A stretch of 64,000 bases of DNA from Ceratopteris richardii (lineage: Eukaryota > Streptophyta > Polypodiopsida > Polypodiales > Pteridaceae). Position numbers and translations under genes: made by a program. The notes below the pieces were generated by a model. The model had not been told where the DNA came from, did not search any database, and saw only the letters and a list, made by a program, of their open reading frames with translations. Of this stretch, positions 22,669-33,415 are shown piece after piece (the first letter of the stretch is position 1; each line of letters opens with the position of its first letter). The stretch covers positions 689,501 to 753,500 of the forward strand of contig MU260054.1 of assembly GCA_020310875.1 (NCBI GenBank), given 5' to 3'.

Positions 22669-25600
22669 ATTTTGAATCTAATTCTTTACAAGAGTTGCCT
22701 CATTACACAGGCCCATGGGAATCTGAATCTCTCCAGATCAGAGCTCCCACAATATTGGTAAGAAATGAAGACTCGGTGATTCCAAGAAACACTGATGTTG
22801 TGAAGAACACTAAGGTTCAATGTCATCTCACTGTGGAAGAGCTGCTCAAAGCAAAACCGGAGCTATGGAATCATGTGAAGGATCAGGTTCCAGAACTTGA
22901 ATCCAATATGCCAAAAGTAGGCTCTAAGCAAAAAGTTCCAGAGATACCTATCGACAAGATAGGAGATATGAGCGAAGGTGAAGAAGGTAACACTTATCTT
23001 CCAATCACCTATCAAGGTTACACAACCAAAGCAATTGTAGATTCAGGTGCTGGTGTTGCTATTGCGACCACCTCCTTGTGGAAGCGATGGGGCAAACCCA
23101 CATTAAGACCAACAAGAATGAAGCTTCAAATGGCAGATGGTCATTTTGAAAGACCTCTAGGATTGCTTGAAGGGATAACTCTAACTACTTGTGGTGTAGA
23201 GTTTGAACATACATTTGCTATATGTGACTTTGAAAAAAATAATGTCTACGAGATGATCCTAGGAAGACCCTTCCTACGACAATTGCAAATAGTACAGGAT
23301 TGGGGAACCAACTCCTTGTACTTACAGCACTTAGGGGTCACCACCAAGGTCAATTTGAAGGATTACACCTTCAGAGATGTACCACCCCTACAGTGGAATC
23401 CTATCCACAAAGCGAAAGAAGATTCTATCTCCGTGCATTCTGGAAGTTCACCTGATCCATCCTGGCTGCATGAAGATACTCACTTGTGGATGTGCAAGGT
23501 CGCAGAGGAAGAGGAAAAGCGCCTAAAAGCGAGAGAAGAAGGAACTCCCCCAGGAGATAGACCAATAAAAGACCCAGCCTATACACCGATGATATTTCCA
23601 GATGAGGAATTTGAGCCTCATGGTTGGGCAGAAATCTTAGCTACCATGGACATAGCAGTCAATGAAGAACAATGGACACCTCATTGTGATGAGGAGGGTT
23701 ATGATATTTCAGTGTTCATGTGTCAGCCCCTGTTGGAAGAGTGTGATCCTAGTGAGTTCATAGAAGAAGAAGAGAATGACGATGACCTAGAATCCATTGT
23801 GATGGATACTTACTTTGACTCAGAGGAACACTACTTAGAAGACATAGGAGTGCTAACCCAAAAAGAAGAAGAACCCCTCACAAGTATTAAAACGATAAAC
23901 TCAAAGGAAGGAAGTGAAGGAGGTCAAAAGAAAAAGAAAAGAAAAGCAGTGAAACAAGAAGAGGAAGAATCATTGTTTGAAGCACCAGATAATTTCAAGA
24001 AATATGAAGTGGAAGACCGAAAAATTTTGGTACGGATGCCTAAGAGAGAGGCCATTACAGGAGAAGCATATGACAATAAGGAAAAGACCAAAAAAATTGT
24101 AGTGACCATTGAAGGGAACGAAGAACGATGTACGTACATAGGAGATGACCTAAGTGCAAAAGAAGAAGCAGAGCTTGTAGCTCTATTAAGGGAATATAGG
24201 GATGTATTCGCCTGGCACTATAGAGACTTGAAAGGAGTAGATCCAAAGATTTGCTCTCATACGATTCCGATGACCGCTGATGCCAAGCCCACTAAACAAA
24301 AGCCCTACACATATAATGACAATTATGCAGCCAAAATAAAGGAGGAAATTGACAGGCTGATTGAAGCTGGATTCATCTATGAGATTGAGCACACTGAATG
24401 GGTGTCCCCCATTGTGGTGGTGCCCAAGAAGAATGGGAAATTGCGAGTGTGCATTAACCTTAAAAAAGTTAATGCCGCAACGATCAGAGATAGTTATCCA
24501 CTTCCAATCACCGAACATCTATTGGAGCGTGTTGCAGGCAAGGAAGTTTATAGCTTCCTTGATGGATTTTCAGGTTACAACCAAGTAGCCATTGCCCCCG
24601 AAGATCAACACAAAACGGCCTTTGCCACAGAATGGGGAATCTTTGCATTTCGTGTGATGCCATTTGGGCTCACCAACGCACCTGCAACATTCCAAAGGCT
24701 CATGTGTCATGTCTTCAAAGAGTTCTTGCGGAAGAGCTTAGAAGTATATGTGGACGATTTATGTGCACATTCCCAACAGAGAAATTACCACATCCCTGAG
24801 CTCAGACAAATCTTCAACAAGTGTAGAGATTATCGAGTGTGTCTGAACCCAGAGAAGTGTGTGTTCATGGTACGACAAGGTAAGATCTTAGGTCACATTG
24901 TTTCTAATAATGGAATTTCAACAGATGAGGACAAAGTAAGAGCGATAGCAGAGCTGCCAAGACCAAGGAATGTTAAAGAGGTACAGGCCTTTATGGGCCA
25001 CTGTGGATATTACCGTAGGTTTATCCACATGTATGCCATCATAGCTAAACCTCTTTATGGGTTGTTAACAAATTTTGAGTGGAACGAGGAATGCGAGAAT
25101 TCCTTCAACGAGCTAAAAAGACGCTTGTGCTCAGCACCAATACTGACCACTCCTGATTGGAGTAAACCATTTCATGTCCATGTAGATGCCTCCAATCATG
25201 CAATAGGATGTGTGCTAGCACAACCAACAGGTGAAGGAAACCTAGATTTGCCGATAGCATATGCTAGTAGGCAATTAAATGCAGCTGAACGAAATTATAC
25301 CACAACGGAGAGAGAAGGCTTAGGCATGGTATACGCTGTGAAAAAGTTTAGACACTATTTATTGGCCAATAAGTTCAAGTTTTTCACTGATCATCAAGCG
25401 TTACTATACTTGGTCAATAAACCTTGCAATACAGGCCGCTTAGTAAGATGGTTCCTCTTACTAATGGAATACGACTTTGAAGTTGTTGTCAGGAAAGGTA
25501 GAACCCATCTTAGGGCAGACCATCTTTCTCGCATCACTTCAGGAGAGCCACTGCAAGGAGTGTCTGATGAATTGCCCGATGCTTACCTGTTCAATTTAGA

Positions 25601-28600
25601 AGTTGTTCCTCAATGGGCAAATAAGTTGGTACCAGTCCTAACCTTTGGGCCTGCAAATAAAAATGTGAAAACAAGCAAAGAAGAAATTGTAAAATCACAA
25701 AAGTATCAAATATTGGCCGGAAGTATGTACAAACAAGATCCAGAGGGCGTATTAGCTTGTTGTGTCGAGGACGATGAACATATTAGTTGGTTGCAACAAG
25801 CCCATGAGGGATTGCTAGGAAATCATTACTCTAAACAACGAACATTGCAGAATCTAAAACGTTTAGGAGTGTATTGGCCTGGCATGGACAAAGAAATACA
25901 GGAGTGGATTCAGAATTGTCCAGTGTGCCAGAAGAGACCCCCAGTGGAGCATGCCACTCTTTATCACGTGTCATTAATCCCAGATTGGAGTGCTCCATTG
26001 GTTGCGTTCATGAGATCGGGAACATTACCCAATCAGGCTAGTCTTGCAAGAAAACGAAGCATGGAGCAAGAGGCTCAAGACTATGCCTTAATAGGAGACA
26101 ACCTATATCGAAGAGGCAAGGATGGTTACCTAAGACTGTGCGTTCATGAATCAGACTATTTGAAGGTCTTAGAAACTGCACACAGCGGTGCTGCAGGTGG
26201 ACACTTTGGGCCTGACAGAGTAATTAAAACCATTCTATTCTCAGGACTTTGGTGGCCCACTCTTCATATGGATGCACATACTTATGTGAAGAAATGTGAC
26301 ACATGCCAACGTGCCCAATATCCGATAAGAAAAGATGAAATGCCCTTGAGGCCCATGATGGGAGGACGCGCATTCTCGAAGTGGGGCATAGACTTTGTTG
26401 GTCCTATTAACCCCCCAGCTAGAAACTCCCATGCAGAATACATCATTGTAGCCACAGATTACCTTACAAAGTGGGTGGAAGTAAAAGCCACGACAAAGAA
26501 TGATGCTCAAACGACGGCTAAGTTCTTATTCGAAAACGTGTTCACTAGATATGGGTTACCAATAGAGTTGGTTAGTGATAGAGGTACGCACTTCTTGAAC
26601 GAGGTCATTGAACATCTCCTTCAAGAATTCATGGTGATACACAAGAAGTCTGCCCCTTATCACCCACAAGCTAACGGACAAGCCAAGAGCACGAATAAGA
26701 TCCTATGTAACGTATTGACGAAACTTGTAAATAATAAACGCTCTGATTGGGACAAACAACTTCATCATGCTGTTTGGGCATACCGAGTGGCCTACAAAAC
26801 GGTACTCAATGCTACCCCATTTCAGATGGTCTTTGGACAGAATGCCGTGCTACCATTGGACTTCCTAATCCCAGCCTTGAAAGTAGCACAAGAGCATGAG
26901 TGGAATGGGCATGAGTTGTCTTCCAGGATCTTTGATCTAGAACGCTTAGGTGAGACGAGGCTACGGGCAGCAGCAGGCATTTATGCTGCAAAAAAAAGGC
27001 AAAAGGCATACTTTGATGCCCATGTAAAGGATAAAGGATTGAAGGAAGGTGATCTAGTGCTGGTTTACACGCTAAAGCAACATGCCCGCAAATTGGAGAA
27101 ACAAGGATATGGACCCATGATCATTAATAGACTCTCCACTAGCGGTGCAGTTCAATTGGCCACTTTAGAAGGTGACATCCTACCAAACTATATTAGTGGT
27201 TGTCGAGTCAAGTTATATCAAGAACCTCTTACAGAGGAAATGCTCACGAGACTCAACACTGCTAAGAAGCGAAAAGAAGAGGAGTTAAGGGTTAGAGAAG
27301 AAGCACAAGCAGAAGCTAGAGAGCGTATCAGAAGAAATAAGTTACGGCGGCTAGGCCTAGATGTCAACACAAAAGCTCCAAAATATCACATGGACATGTG
27401 CCAAAAATCGGGCATGACTACTTCTCAAATAATTGATCGACGACCCTTTGTGACTATAGAGGTAGGACAAGGAAAGAGTGTAAAGACTGTGAGAGCATTG
27501 GTTGACTCAGGAGCAGCAACTAGTGCAGTTCGATTTTCATACTGCCAAGACCTGCAATTGGACATCAAGCCCATAGAAGCCTATCTCATAGGATTAGGAG
27601 GCGTGGAAACACCCTGTTTGGGCGAGGTGGAACTTCCCATCTACCTTCAAGATGTTCCAATAAAAGTCAAAATGCTAGTGTGTCATGATGAGGACCTCAC
27701 AGAACCACTTGTCTTGGGTCAAGATTGGATTTACGACCATGCTGTCAACTTGAACCTAAGAAGTCAACTTCTTCAAGTGTGGGTATATAATCAATGCATT
27801 ACATTAGAATTGGAGAATCACATGCCCACTGAAACTGACACCACACACTCTCTTTGTTCCTCTAAGGCTAATCTTCTTGAACAAGATGTTGTAGATATCA
27901 AAAGCTCTATGATCCAGACGGACGCAAGCACGGAAGGACAGTTGCAAAGTCAAGATGAACCTTCTTCTTGTCTTCTAAAGAGCAAAGCCTCCACAGGAGC
28001 TCAACCTCAGAAGCAAGCAAAACAGTGCAAGATAGCCAGTCTATCAAATAGACAAAGAGCCTTCAAGCAGAAAGAAGTTAGGGGCATGAAGCAGATCTGG
28101 GTAAAGAAAGAAGTGCAACCATCGATGTTACCTCAAAGATTCCCACCCAACCAGATCGACCATGAAAAAAGAAGAACCAAGCACCTACGACAGGGTCAAG
28201 CACGAAGAATCCATCAAATTTGGGTACCGAAGCTATCAATGAAGGCCGACCATAATCAGGTACAAATTTGGGTGCCTAAAAAATTAGCTACAGCTCAGCA
28301 AGGGCGATTACAGATGTGGGTACCCAAGAAGCTCTTACACGTACAAAGGCCTATGCTCCCCACCATGCAAAAGGCCTCAACAAAGAAGCCAAGGAAAGCC
28401 AAGGATAAGGACAGAGCACAAAGACCAAAAGAAGATAAACTCAACCCTTCTACAAAAATAAGCAGGCACTCACCCAGGATATGGGTTTGGAAGCCAAAAG
28501 CACAAGCAACATCCACAAAACCAAGGGGTCAACCACACTGGATATCAAAGCTTGGACAGCATCCAAAGAAGAACTGGCCTGAGGTGATCTCTACAGGGCC

Positions 28601-28697
28601 GAATACTATTCGGAAATGGGTTCCCATTAGGAGGATTACATCATTTCGAGAACCAATCGACACCTCCAAACAAAGAATTCATCAAGTATACAAGTAA
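22545..28697 (+). CDS. Gypsy Pol polyprotein with two protease-like domains
   Basis: A 2050-codon frame. Domains in order: aspartic protease (AIVDSGAGVA, about residue 164); reverse transcriptase (VYVDDL, about 734); RNase H (HVHVDASNHAIG, about 875); two successive H2C2 zinc-binding modules (HEGLLGNHY... CPVCQK about 1086 and HSGAAGGHF... CDTCQR about 1212); integrase core (WGIDFVGP about 1278, SDRGTHF). A second protease-like domain follows (ALVDSGAATS about 1651, ending VLGQDWI about 1725). A basic tail from about 1850 repeats a WVPK-type motif seven times. The enzymes make and integrate the element DNA. The second protease-like domain and tail lie where Athila-type elements carry extra ORFs, but are fused to Pol here. 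Confidence 0.9.
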   Translation: MGKEKGNSPPIPEIDDLHDQFPQDIPSIYGDQAEQQEDERLDFESNSLQELPHYTGPWESESLQIRAPTILVRNEDSVIPRNTDVVKNTKVQCHLTVEELLKAKPELWNHVKDQVPELESNMPKVGSKQKVPEIPIDKIGDMSEGEEGNTYLPITYQGYTTKAIVDSGAGVAIATTSLWKRWGKPTLRPTRMKLQMADGHFERPLGLLEGITLTTCGVEFEHTFAICDFEKNNVYEMILGRPFLRQLQIVQDWGTNSLYLQHLGVTTKVNLKDYTFRDVPPLQWNPIHKAKEDSISVHSGSSPDPSWLHEDTHLWMCKVAEEEEKRLKAREEGTPPGDRPIKDPAYTPMIFPDEEFEPHGWAEILATMDIAVNEEQWTPHCDEEGYDISVFMCQPLLEECDPSEFIEEEENDDDLESIVMDTYFDSEEHYLEDIGVLTQKEEEPLTSIKTINSKEGSEGGQKKKKRKAVKQEEEESLFEAPDNFKKYEVEDRKILVRMPKREAITGEAYDNKEKTKKIVVTIEGNEERCTYIGDDLSAKEEAELVALLREYRDVFAWHYRDLKGVDPKICSHTIPMTADAKPTKQKPYTYNDNYAAKIKEEIDRLIEAGFIYEIEHTEWVSPIVVVPKKNGKLRVCINLKKVNAATIRDSYPLPITEHLLERVAGKEVYSFLDGFSGYNQVAIAPEDQHKTAFATEWGIFAFRVMPFGLTNAPATFQRLMCHVFKEFLRKSLEVYVDDLCAHSQQRNYHIPELRQIFNKCRDYRVCLNPEKCVFMVRQGKILGHIVSNNGISTDEDKVRAIAELPRPRNVKEVQAFMGHCGYYRRFIHMYAIIAKPLYGLLTNFEWNEECENSFNELKRRLCSAPILTTPDWSKPFHVHVDASNHAIGCVLAQPTGEGNLDLPIAYASRQLNAAERNYTTTEREGLGMVYAVKKFRHYLLANKFKFFTDHQALLYLVNKPCNTGRLVRWFLLLMEYDFEVVVRKGRTHLRADHLSRITSGEPLQGVSDELPDAYLFNLEVVPQWANKLVPVLTFGPANKNVKTSKEEIVKSQKYQILAGSMYKQDPEGVLACCVEDDEHISWLQQAHEGLLGNHYSKQRTLQNLKRLGVYWPGMDKEIQEWIQNCPVCQKRPPVEHATLYHVSLIPDWSAPLVAFMRSGTLPNQASLARKRSMEQEAQDYALIGDNLYRRGKDGYLRLCVHESDYLKVLETAHSGAAGGHFGPDRVIKTILFSGLWWPTLHMDAHTYVKKCDTCQRAQYPIRKDEMPLRPMMGGRAFSKWGIDFVGPINPPARNSHAEYIIVATDYLTKWVEVKATTKNDAQTTAKFLFENVFTRYGLPIELVSDRGTHFLNEVIEHLLQEFMVIHKKSAPYHPQANGQAKSTNKILCNVLTKLVNNKRSDWDKQLHHAVWAYRVAYKTVLNATPFQMVFGQNAVLPLDFLIPALKVAQEHEWNGHELSSRIFDLERLGETRLRAAAGIYAAKKRQKAYFDAHVKDKGLKEGDLVLVYTLKQHARKLEKQGYGPMIINRLSTSGAVQLATLEGDILPNYISGCRVKLYQEPLTEEMLTRLNTAKKRKEEELRVREEAQAEARERIRRNKLRRLGLDVNTKAPKYHMDMCQKSGMTTSQIIDRRPFVTIEVGQGKSVKTVRALVDSGAATSAVRFSYCQDLQLDIKPIEAYLIGLGGVETPCLGEVELPIYLQDVPIKVKMLVCHDEDLTEPLVLGQDWIYDHAVNLNLRSQLLQVWVYNQCITLELENHMPTETDTTHSLCSSKANLLEQDVVDIKSSMIQTDASTEGQLQSQDEPSSCLLKSKASTGAQPQKQAKQCKIASLSNRQRAFKQKEVRGMKQIWVKKEVQPSMLPQRFPPNQIDHEKRRTKHLRQGQARRIHQIWVPKLSMKADHNQVQIWVPKKLATAQQGRLQMWVPKKLLHVQRPMLPTMQKASTKKPRKAKDKDRAQRPKEDKLNPSTKISRHSPRIWVWKPKAQATSTKPRGQPHWISKLGQHPKKNWPEVISTGPNTIRKWVPIRRITSFREPIDTSKQRIHQVYK

Positions 28698-29682
28698 CAT
28701 CAAAAGCCTCGACCAGCAGCAACCATGTGCCTTTGGCATAACCAAGTCGTTTGCACCATTCAGGTCATGCATTTCCAAAGTATGCATCAATATAGGGCCA
28801 CCTTACATGGCTGTGCATAGACACAATTGAGAAATCCCAGGCACATGAGACACAATTTTCACATGAAAAATATGTTATTGATACTAACCTCTTTCTTCTT
28901 GTTTGATGCCATTGTTTCAAAAAAAAAAAAAAAAAAAAGAGACTATGTGCTTGAAAGTGCTCATCAGCGAACTTCCAGCAAGGACATCCCTCAACAAAAA
29001 GGACAAGCCGACGATCAAACATCATGAGGGAACCACAACACGAAGAGATGAAGACCAACGGACCCTTCACCATGGTAAGACGTGTATGTTTCAACAACAC
29101 TATAACCATGATAGATTAGGAAACCTCTTCGTCAGCATACCCTTGAGCACTTAGCTCAAGACCCAATCTCTTGCACCATACTTCTTGCCATGCATTATCC
29201 AAGTACGCATACGTAGGGCCACATTACAAGGCCGTGCACAAGGCACATAGTTTGTTCAACCCATGCACTAATGCACTTAACCATCATCCATTATGAGTTA
29301 CAAGTACTTGGCACGAAAACTATGAAAGCCATCTTTGGGAGAATCAGAGGACATCACGGTGACCACTACAAGAACAAGGGAGCCATCCACCACCGAGAGT
29401 TGCTCACAATCAACATTGACCACATCCTTTGAGCAGCTAGCAGTTTTGGAAAACTCACAAATGCACCACCCAGATGGAATACAAGGCAGAAGCACGTACA
29501 AAGGGACTACAAACTGCAAGAGATAACAGTGGCAAAGTGAAGAACCAGACAAACGACCAGGATACATTGGGAAGAGGGATCGCCCCTGTTGGACGCAAAG
29601 GACGCTACCTCTCAACGTACTACATGGAACGACCACTACAACAAAGGTCTGTCAGGGACGACAGACTCAAGAGGGGGGGGAG
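28698..29682 (+). other. Gypsy 3' untranslated region with polypurine tract
   Basis: About 1 kb between Pol and the 3' LTR with only short open frames I would not call genes. It holds a run of about 20 A at 28919 and ends in the polypurine tract GAGGGGGGGGAG (29671-29682) directly before the LTR. Confidence 0.8.
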
Positions 29683-30308
29683 TGTTGAAGCTCAAGATCA
29701 AGGACAAAGAATGGAAGTGCATCAAGGAGGTGGACACACAAGAAGAAGGAGCAAGTAGGGAGCTCCAAGAAGCACCTGTCAAATTTTCAGAAGAAATCCC
29801 TACAAAAATAGTGATTTTTATCACTAAAAACCATTGTAAATACCATTTTCCATTTTTGTAACTCCATTTTGTTCAAGCCGAGGAGTCCTCGAGCTTGAGG
29901 AGTATTAGATCTACCATCCTACCAATTTTCATGATTTTTAGACTCCGTTTGAGCCCCCAAATAAGCCCTGGAACCTATTTTTTAACTAGGCCGGACACTA
30001 GGTCTGGACAGGGCCAAAACCACTCAAAAACTATAAAAAGGGCTGGAGAGCTCATTTTTGGGGTTAGCTGGTTGTAGATTTCAGTTTTGTAAGAGAGCTC
30101 TTTGGTAATCGAAGCTTTCCATTGTTCCACTCTTTGCTCTTACCTTGTGCGCGTGTGTGTGTATGTGTGTGCATGCTTGTGTGCTTTCACTCACGCACTT
30201 GTGCCATCACTTGCTCGCGGTCTTCATACCCGTCCTCACGTCTCCACGGATTGACATTTATGAGGTGTATCTCCTCACGTTGGTACTCACCATTGTGCTA
30301 GAGTGACA
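29683..30308 (+). repeat. Gypsy 3' LTR
   Basis: 626 bp, identical by eye to 17319-17944. It is preceded by the polypurine tract and followed by GATAC. Confidence 0.97.
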
Positions 30309-30313
30309 GATAC
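30309..30313 (+). repeat. Target-site duplication GATAC, right copy
   Basis: Matches 17314-17318 and marks the return to the older Copia sequence. Confidence 0.95.
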
Positions 30314-32230
30314 TTTGCGGCCTCTTTTTATAGGTGGACAGTCTAGTGCTAGTCCTTATGAGGCAACTTCTCAACCATTGTAGGTTTCATGTGATGATGT
30401 AGATCATTCTATTTCTCATGTAGATTTACATGATGCACCAGTTAATGAGAGATCTGATATTGAGAAGGCAAAAACTATGCCAAAATGGTTGGTGTTGACT
30501 TTGCATGATAGCAAATTAGATGCACCTCTGTCATATCATACTCATTCACGCTGTCATGGTGCCTCTTTTGCATCAGATTGATATGCTATGGCTACATCTA
30601 TCTTTGTGATGAGACTGAGCTTGTTTTGTTTGATGAAGCACAAAATTCTGAACATTGGATGGCTACAATGCAATTTGAATATGATGCTATCATGAAAAAT
30701 GGTACTTGGTCTTTATGCGAATTGCCTCCCGGTAAAAAGGCCATTGGCACTAAGTGGGTATACAAGTTGAAGCGTAAACCCGATGGAACAATTGACATGT
30801 ATAAGGTTGGGCTTCTTGCAAAGGTTATGCTGAGGAAAGAGGCATTGATTTTGATGAGACCTTTGTTCCTACTTGCCAAATGACTACTGTTCAAAGCATC
30901 TGTGCACTTGCAGCTCATCATGGTTGGAATGTACATCAGTTGGACATTAAAACAACATTTCTCAATGGTGACTTGCATGAAGAAGTGTATGTTTTTCAGC
31001 CTCATGGCTTTGTGCAAAAGGGGCATGAAAACCAGGTGTGCAAGTTAAAGAAGGCATTATATGGTTTAAAGCAAGCACCACGTGCTTGGTATGAAAAGAT
31101 ACATGCCTATATGATTACACATGGTTTTGAGAATAGTCCAACTGAAAGCACATTATATGTTAAGCGTGCTAATGATGTGCTTATGATCATTGTGGTATAC
31201 GTTGATGACATGCTGCTCACTGGTCCTCATGAGAAGCATATTGCTGATTTCAAGGCTGATTTACATGCCTCATTTGATATGTCTGATTTGGGGCATTTGC
31301 ATCATTATTTGGGCATTCAATTTATGCATGTTGATGGTGGAATGGCTTTGTGTCAAACAAAATATATTGACACATTATTGCAACACTTTGGCCTTGAAGA
31401 TTGTAAACCTATTGCCACTCCTATGGAGACATGTTTACAAGTGAGTCTTCATGATGCTGGAGATGCATTTGATGTTGTTCTCTATCAACAAGTTGTTGGA
31501 TGCTCGATTTACTGATGCATTACTTGGCCAGATATTTAGTTTGTTGTCTCACAAGTGAGCAAGTTTATGCATTGCCTAGGTGTCAAGCATTGGCAGGCAG
31601 TTAAGCACATTTTTTGCTACTTGAGTGGTACCTGACTACTTGGGTTGTTTTATCCCAAGGGGGGATCACTACTGCAAAATTTGCATGCTTTTTCTGACTT
31701 TGACTCGGCTAGTTGATATGACACTCGTGTGTCCACTAGTGGTTCTTGCTTCATGCTTGGTAGCTCATGCATATCTTGGCTGAGCAAGAAGCAGCCTTCT
31801 ATGGCCACCTCCAAATGTGAGGCTGAGTATAGGATAGCTTTCACAATGATTGTTGAGTGTGTGTAGCTCAGATGCCTTATGGCTAATTTGGATGTTGGTC
31901 AATCTTCTACCACCACCATCTTCACTGACAGTCAGAGCGCATTAGCAGTTGCGAGGAACCCCATGTTCCATGCTCACACTAAGCACATTGAGGTGCATTA
32001 TCATTATGTCAAGGAAAGGTTATCTGCTGGAGAGATCATCTTGGCATATGTGCCCATGCAAGAGAACATTGCAGACCTTTTTAGGAATGCTCTGCCTAGG
32101 GAGAAGTTTGAAGCTTTCCGCAAAGCTTTGGGCTTACTTCCTTTTGTGGATTTGTTCCACATAGCTTGGCACTTCCTTATACATGAGTGTCAACTCATTG
32201 TTCACTACATCACTCCCAGAGGGGATTTAT
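30314..32230 (+). pseudogene. Copia reverse transcriptase and RNase H remnants
   Basis: This continues the Copia interrupted at 17313. RT motifs are readable (IGTKWVYKLKRKPDG, VHQLDIKTTFLNG, VVYVDDMLLTG). RNase H residues follow (SCFMLGSSCISW, then FTDSQSALAVARNP, KHIEVHYHYVKE). The end of Pol (ENIADLF) is followed by a short purine tract (GAGGGG, 32219-32224) before the LTR. Several breaks are present. Confidence 0.85.
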
Positions 32231-32456
32231 TGATATATTTAGGTAGTGATGTGTGTGAACACACTAGGACAGTCGGGGCACTTATTTCCTTCTCTAGGAG
32301 GTTTTTCTCTCCAGCTTATATATACGCCTATAGCCCTAATGGGCTACTTATCTTTGTACATTCTAGTGGTAATACATTTAGTATTATGAGTTTTGGTCCA
32401 AGCTTCTTCTTCTTCCTTGTGTTTTCGTGTGCTTCCACAGATGTTTAACTCCAACA
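32231..32456 (+). repeat. Short Copia LTR, 3' copy
   Basis: About 226 bp, TGATATAT to CTCCAACA, directly after the Copia 3' end. It is similar but not identical to 33189-33415. The differences are numerous, in line with an old element. Confidence 0.8.
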
Positions 32457-33188
32457 ACAAGGCCCAATGTAGTCTTCATCATCGTGATGTCTCTGCTCTC
32501 AATAGCCAACTGAAATTGGTCATAGCTTGAATATAGATCACCCATGGAGTAGATAGAATGCCCAACAAATACTTCTATAAATTGATCTACCATATGTCCT
32601 ATCCCTACATTTGTGATCGTGACTTTGTTTACAGGCTACACTTCTTGGATGAAACCAAGCTTCCCATTCTTCTTTGGCACCGTGAACCACTCATTTGAAT
32701 ATGGAGCTAAAAAGGGTTCCAATATTTGCATGGATATATTTTCCTTTAACAGCCTCATCAACTCAAGTAAGTGAGCCTTTGGGACTGGTGTAGGTCAAAT
32801 ATTCCATGGTATATGTGGCACTGTAAAGATAATCATGGGTGGAACTTGTTTTGGATCCGCATAGCCTATATGATGTGGAAAAGTGTGAGTGCTTTCTCAT
32901 GTTTCTTGATTACTTCTATGAACTTTTCTTTCTCTTTTTCCCTTAGAAATGATCTTTCTCCAAACTTTATCACTTTAATAGTCTCCTCAGTAAGATGATG
33001 TCCTATAAGCTCTCGTCATCTCAAGATAGGATCATCAGACACTCTCAGATACTTTTCATGACTATCGTCCGGTAATGGTTGGGCTATGGGTTTTACCTGC
33101 TTTTCCAAAGTCTTATACTTCGTGTTCACATGCACTTCGTGTTCTCTCAAACACTCAATGATCATTTCATACTTTTAGATAGAACTAT
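32457..33188 (-). pseudogene. Gypsy Pol fragment (pre-RT and reverse transcriptase start), minus strand
   Basis: The minus-strand translation gives a region upstream of RT (FGERSFLREKEKEKFIEV), then RT block 1 (ILEPFLAPYSNEWFTVPKK, NGKLGFIQE). Block 2 follows (HSIYSMGDLYSSYDQFQL, then a TMKTTLGLV segment). The phrase FTVPKKNGK with YDQFQL is typical of a Ty3/gypsy lineage distinct from the other Gypsies here. It is a short, broken scrap lying between two LTRs of the decayed Copia family. Confidence 0.75.
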
Positions 33189-33415
33189 TGATATATTTAG
33201 GTAATGATATGTGTGAACACACTAAGACCACTAGGGCATTTTTTTCCCTCTTTACGAGATTTTTGCCCTCGGCTTGTATATATACCTATAACCCTGATGA
33301 GTTACTTATCTTTGTACATTCTAGTGGTAATACATTTAGCATTGTGTGTTGTGCTCCAAGCTTCTTCTGCTTCCTTGTGTTGTTCGCGTGCTTCCACAAA
33401 CCTCAAACTCCAACA
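33189..33415 (+). repeat. Short Copia LTR, 5' copy of a second fragment
   Basis: About 227 bp, TGATATAT to CTCCAACA, the same family as 32231-32456. It is followed by the primer site TTGGTATCAGAGCAGG (33416-33431), so it is a 5' LTR. Confidence 0.82.

Larger units (their letters stand above)
17319..30308 (+). mobile_element. Recent Athila/Tat-like Ty3/gypsy element, 12990 bp
   Basis: A complete element with 626-bp LTRs (17319-17944 and 29683-30308) that look identical, a tRNA-Asp-type primer site, Gag, Pol and a polypurine tract, flanked by GATAC on both sides. The domain order protease, RT, RNase H, integrase and the absence of a visible chromodomain place it in the non-chromovirus (OTA, Athila/Tat) branch. 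Identical LTRs mean a recent insertion. It looks structurally whole. Its coding is spread over three overlapping frames, so whether it is fully active cannot be judged. Unusual parts are a TATCG-rich leader, two protease-like domains and a C-terminal WVPK repeat. Confidence 0.95.
15603..32456 (+). mobile_element. Decayed plus-strand Ty1/copia split by a Gypsy insertion
   Basis: Copia domains run in order from the C-terminal part of Gag (15604) through protease and integrase to 17313. After the 13-kb Gypsy they continue from 30314 with reverse transcriptase and RNase H to a 3' LTR at 32231-32456. The 5-bp target duplication of the Gypsy marks the split. It is an old element with many breaks, probably ten or so. 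Its 5' end is missing: it starts in mid-Gag at the LTR boundary 15602. Confidence 0.88.

Noticed and set aside
28827-29154. Small frames around the poly-A run in the Gypsy 3' region
   Set aside because: Low complexity, overlapping in several frames, no homology.
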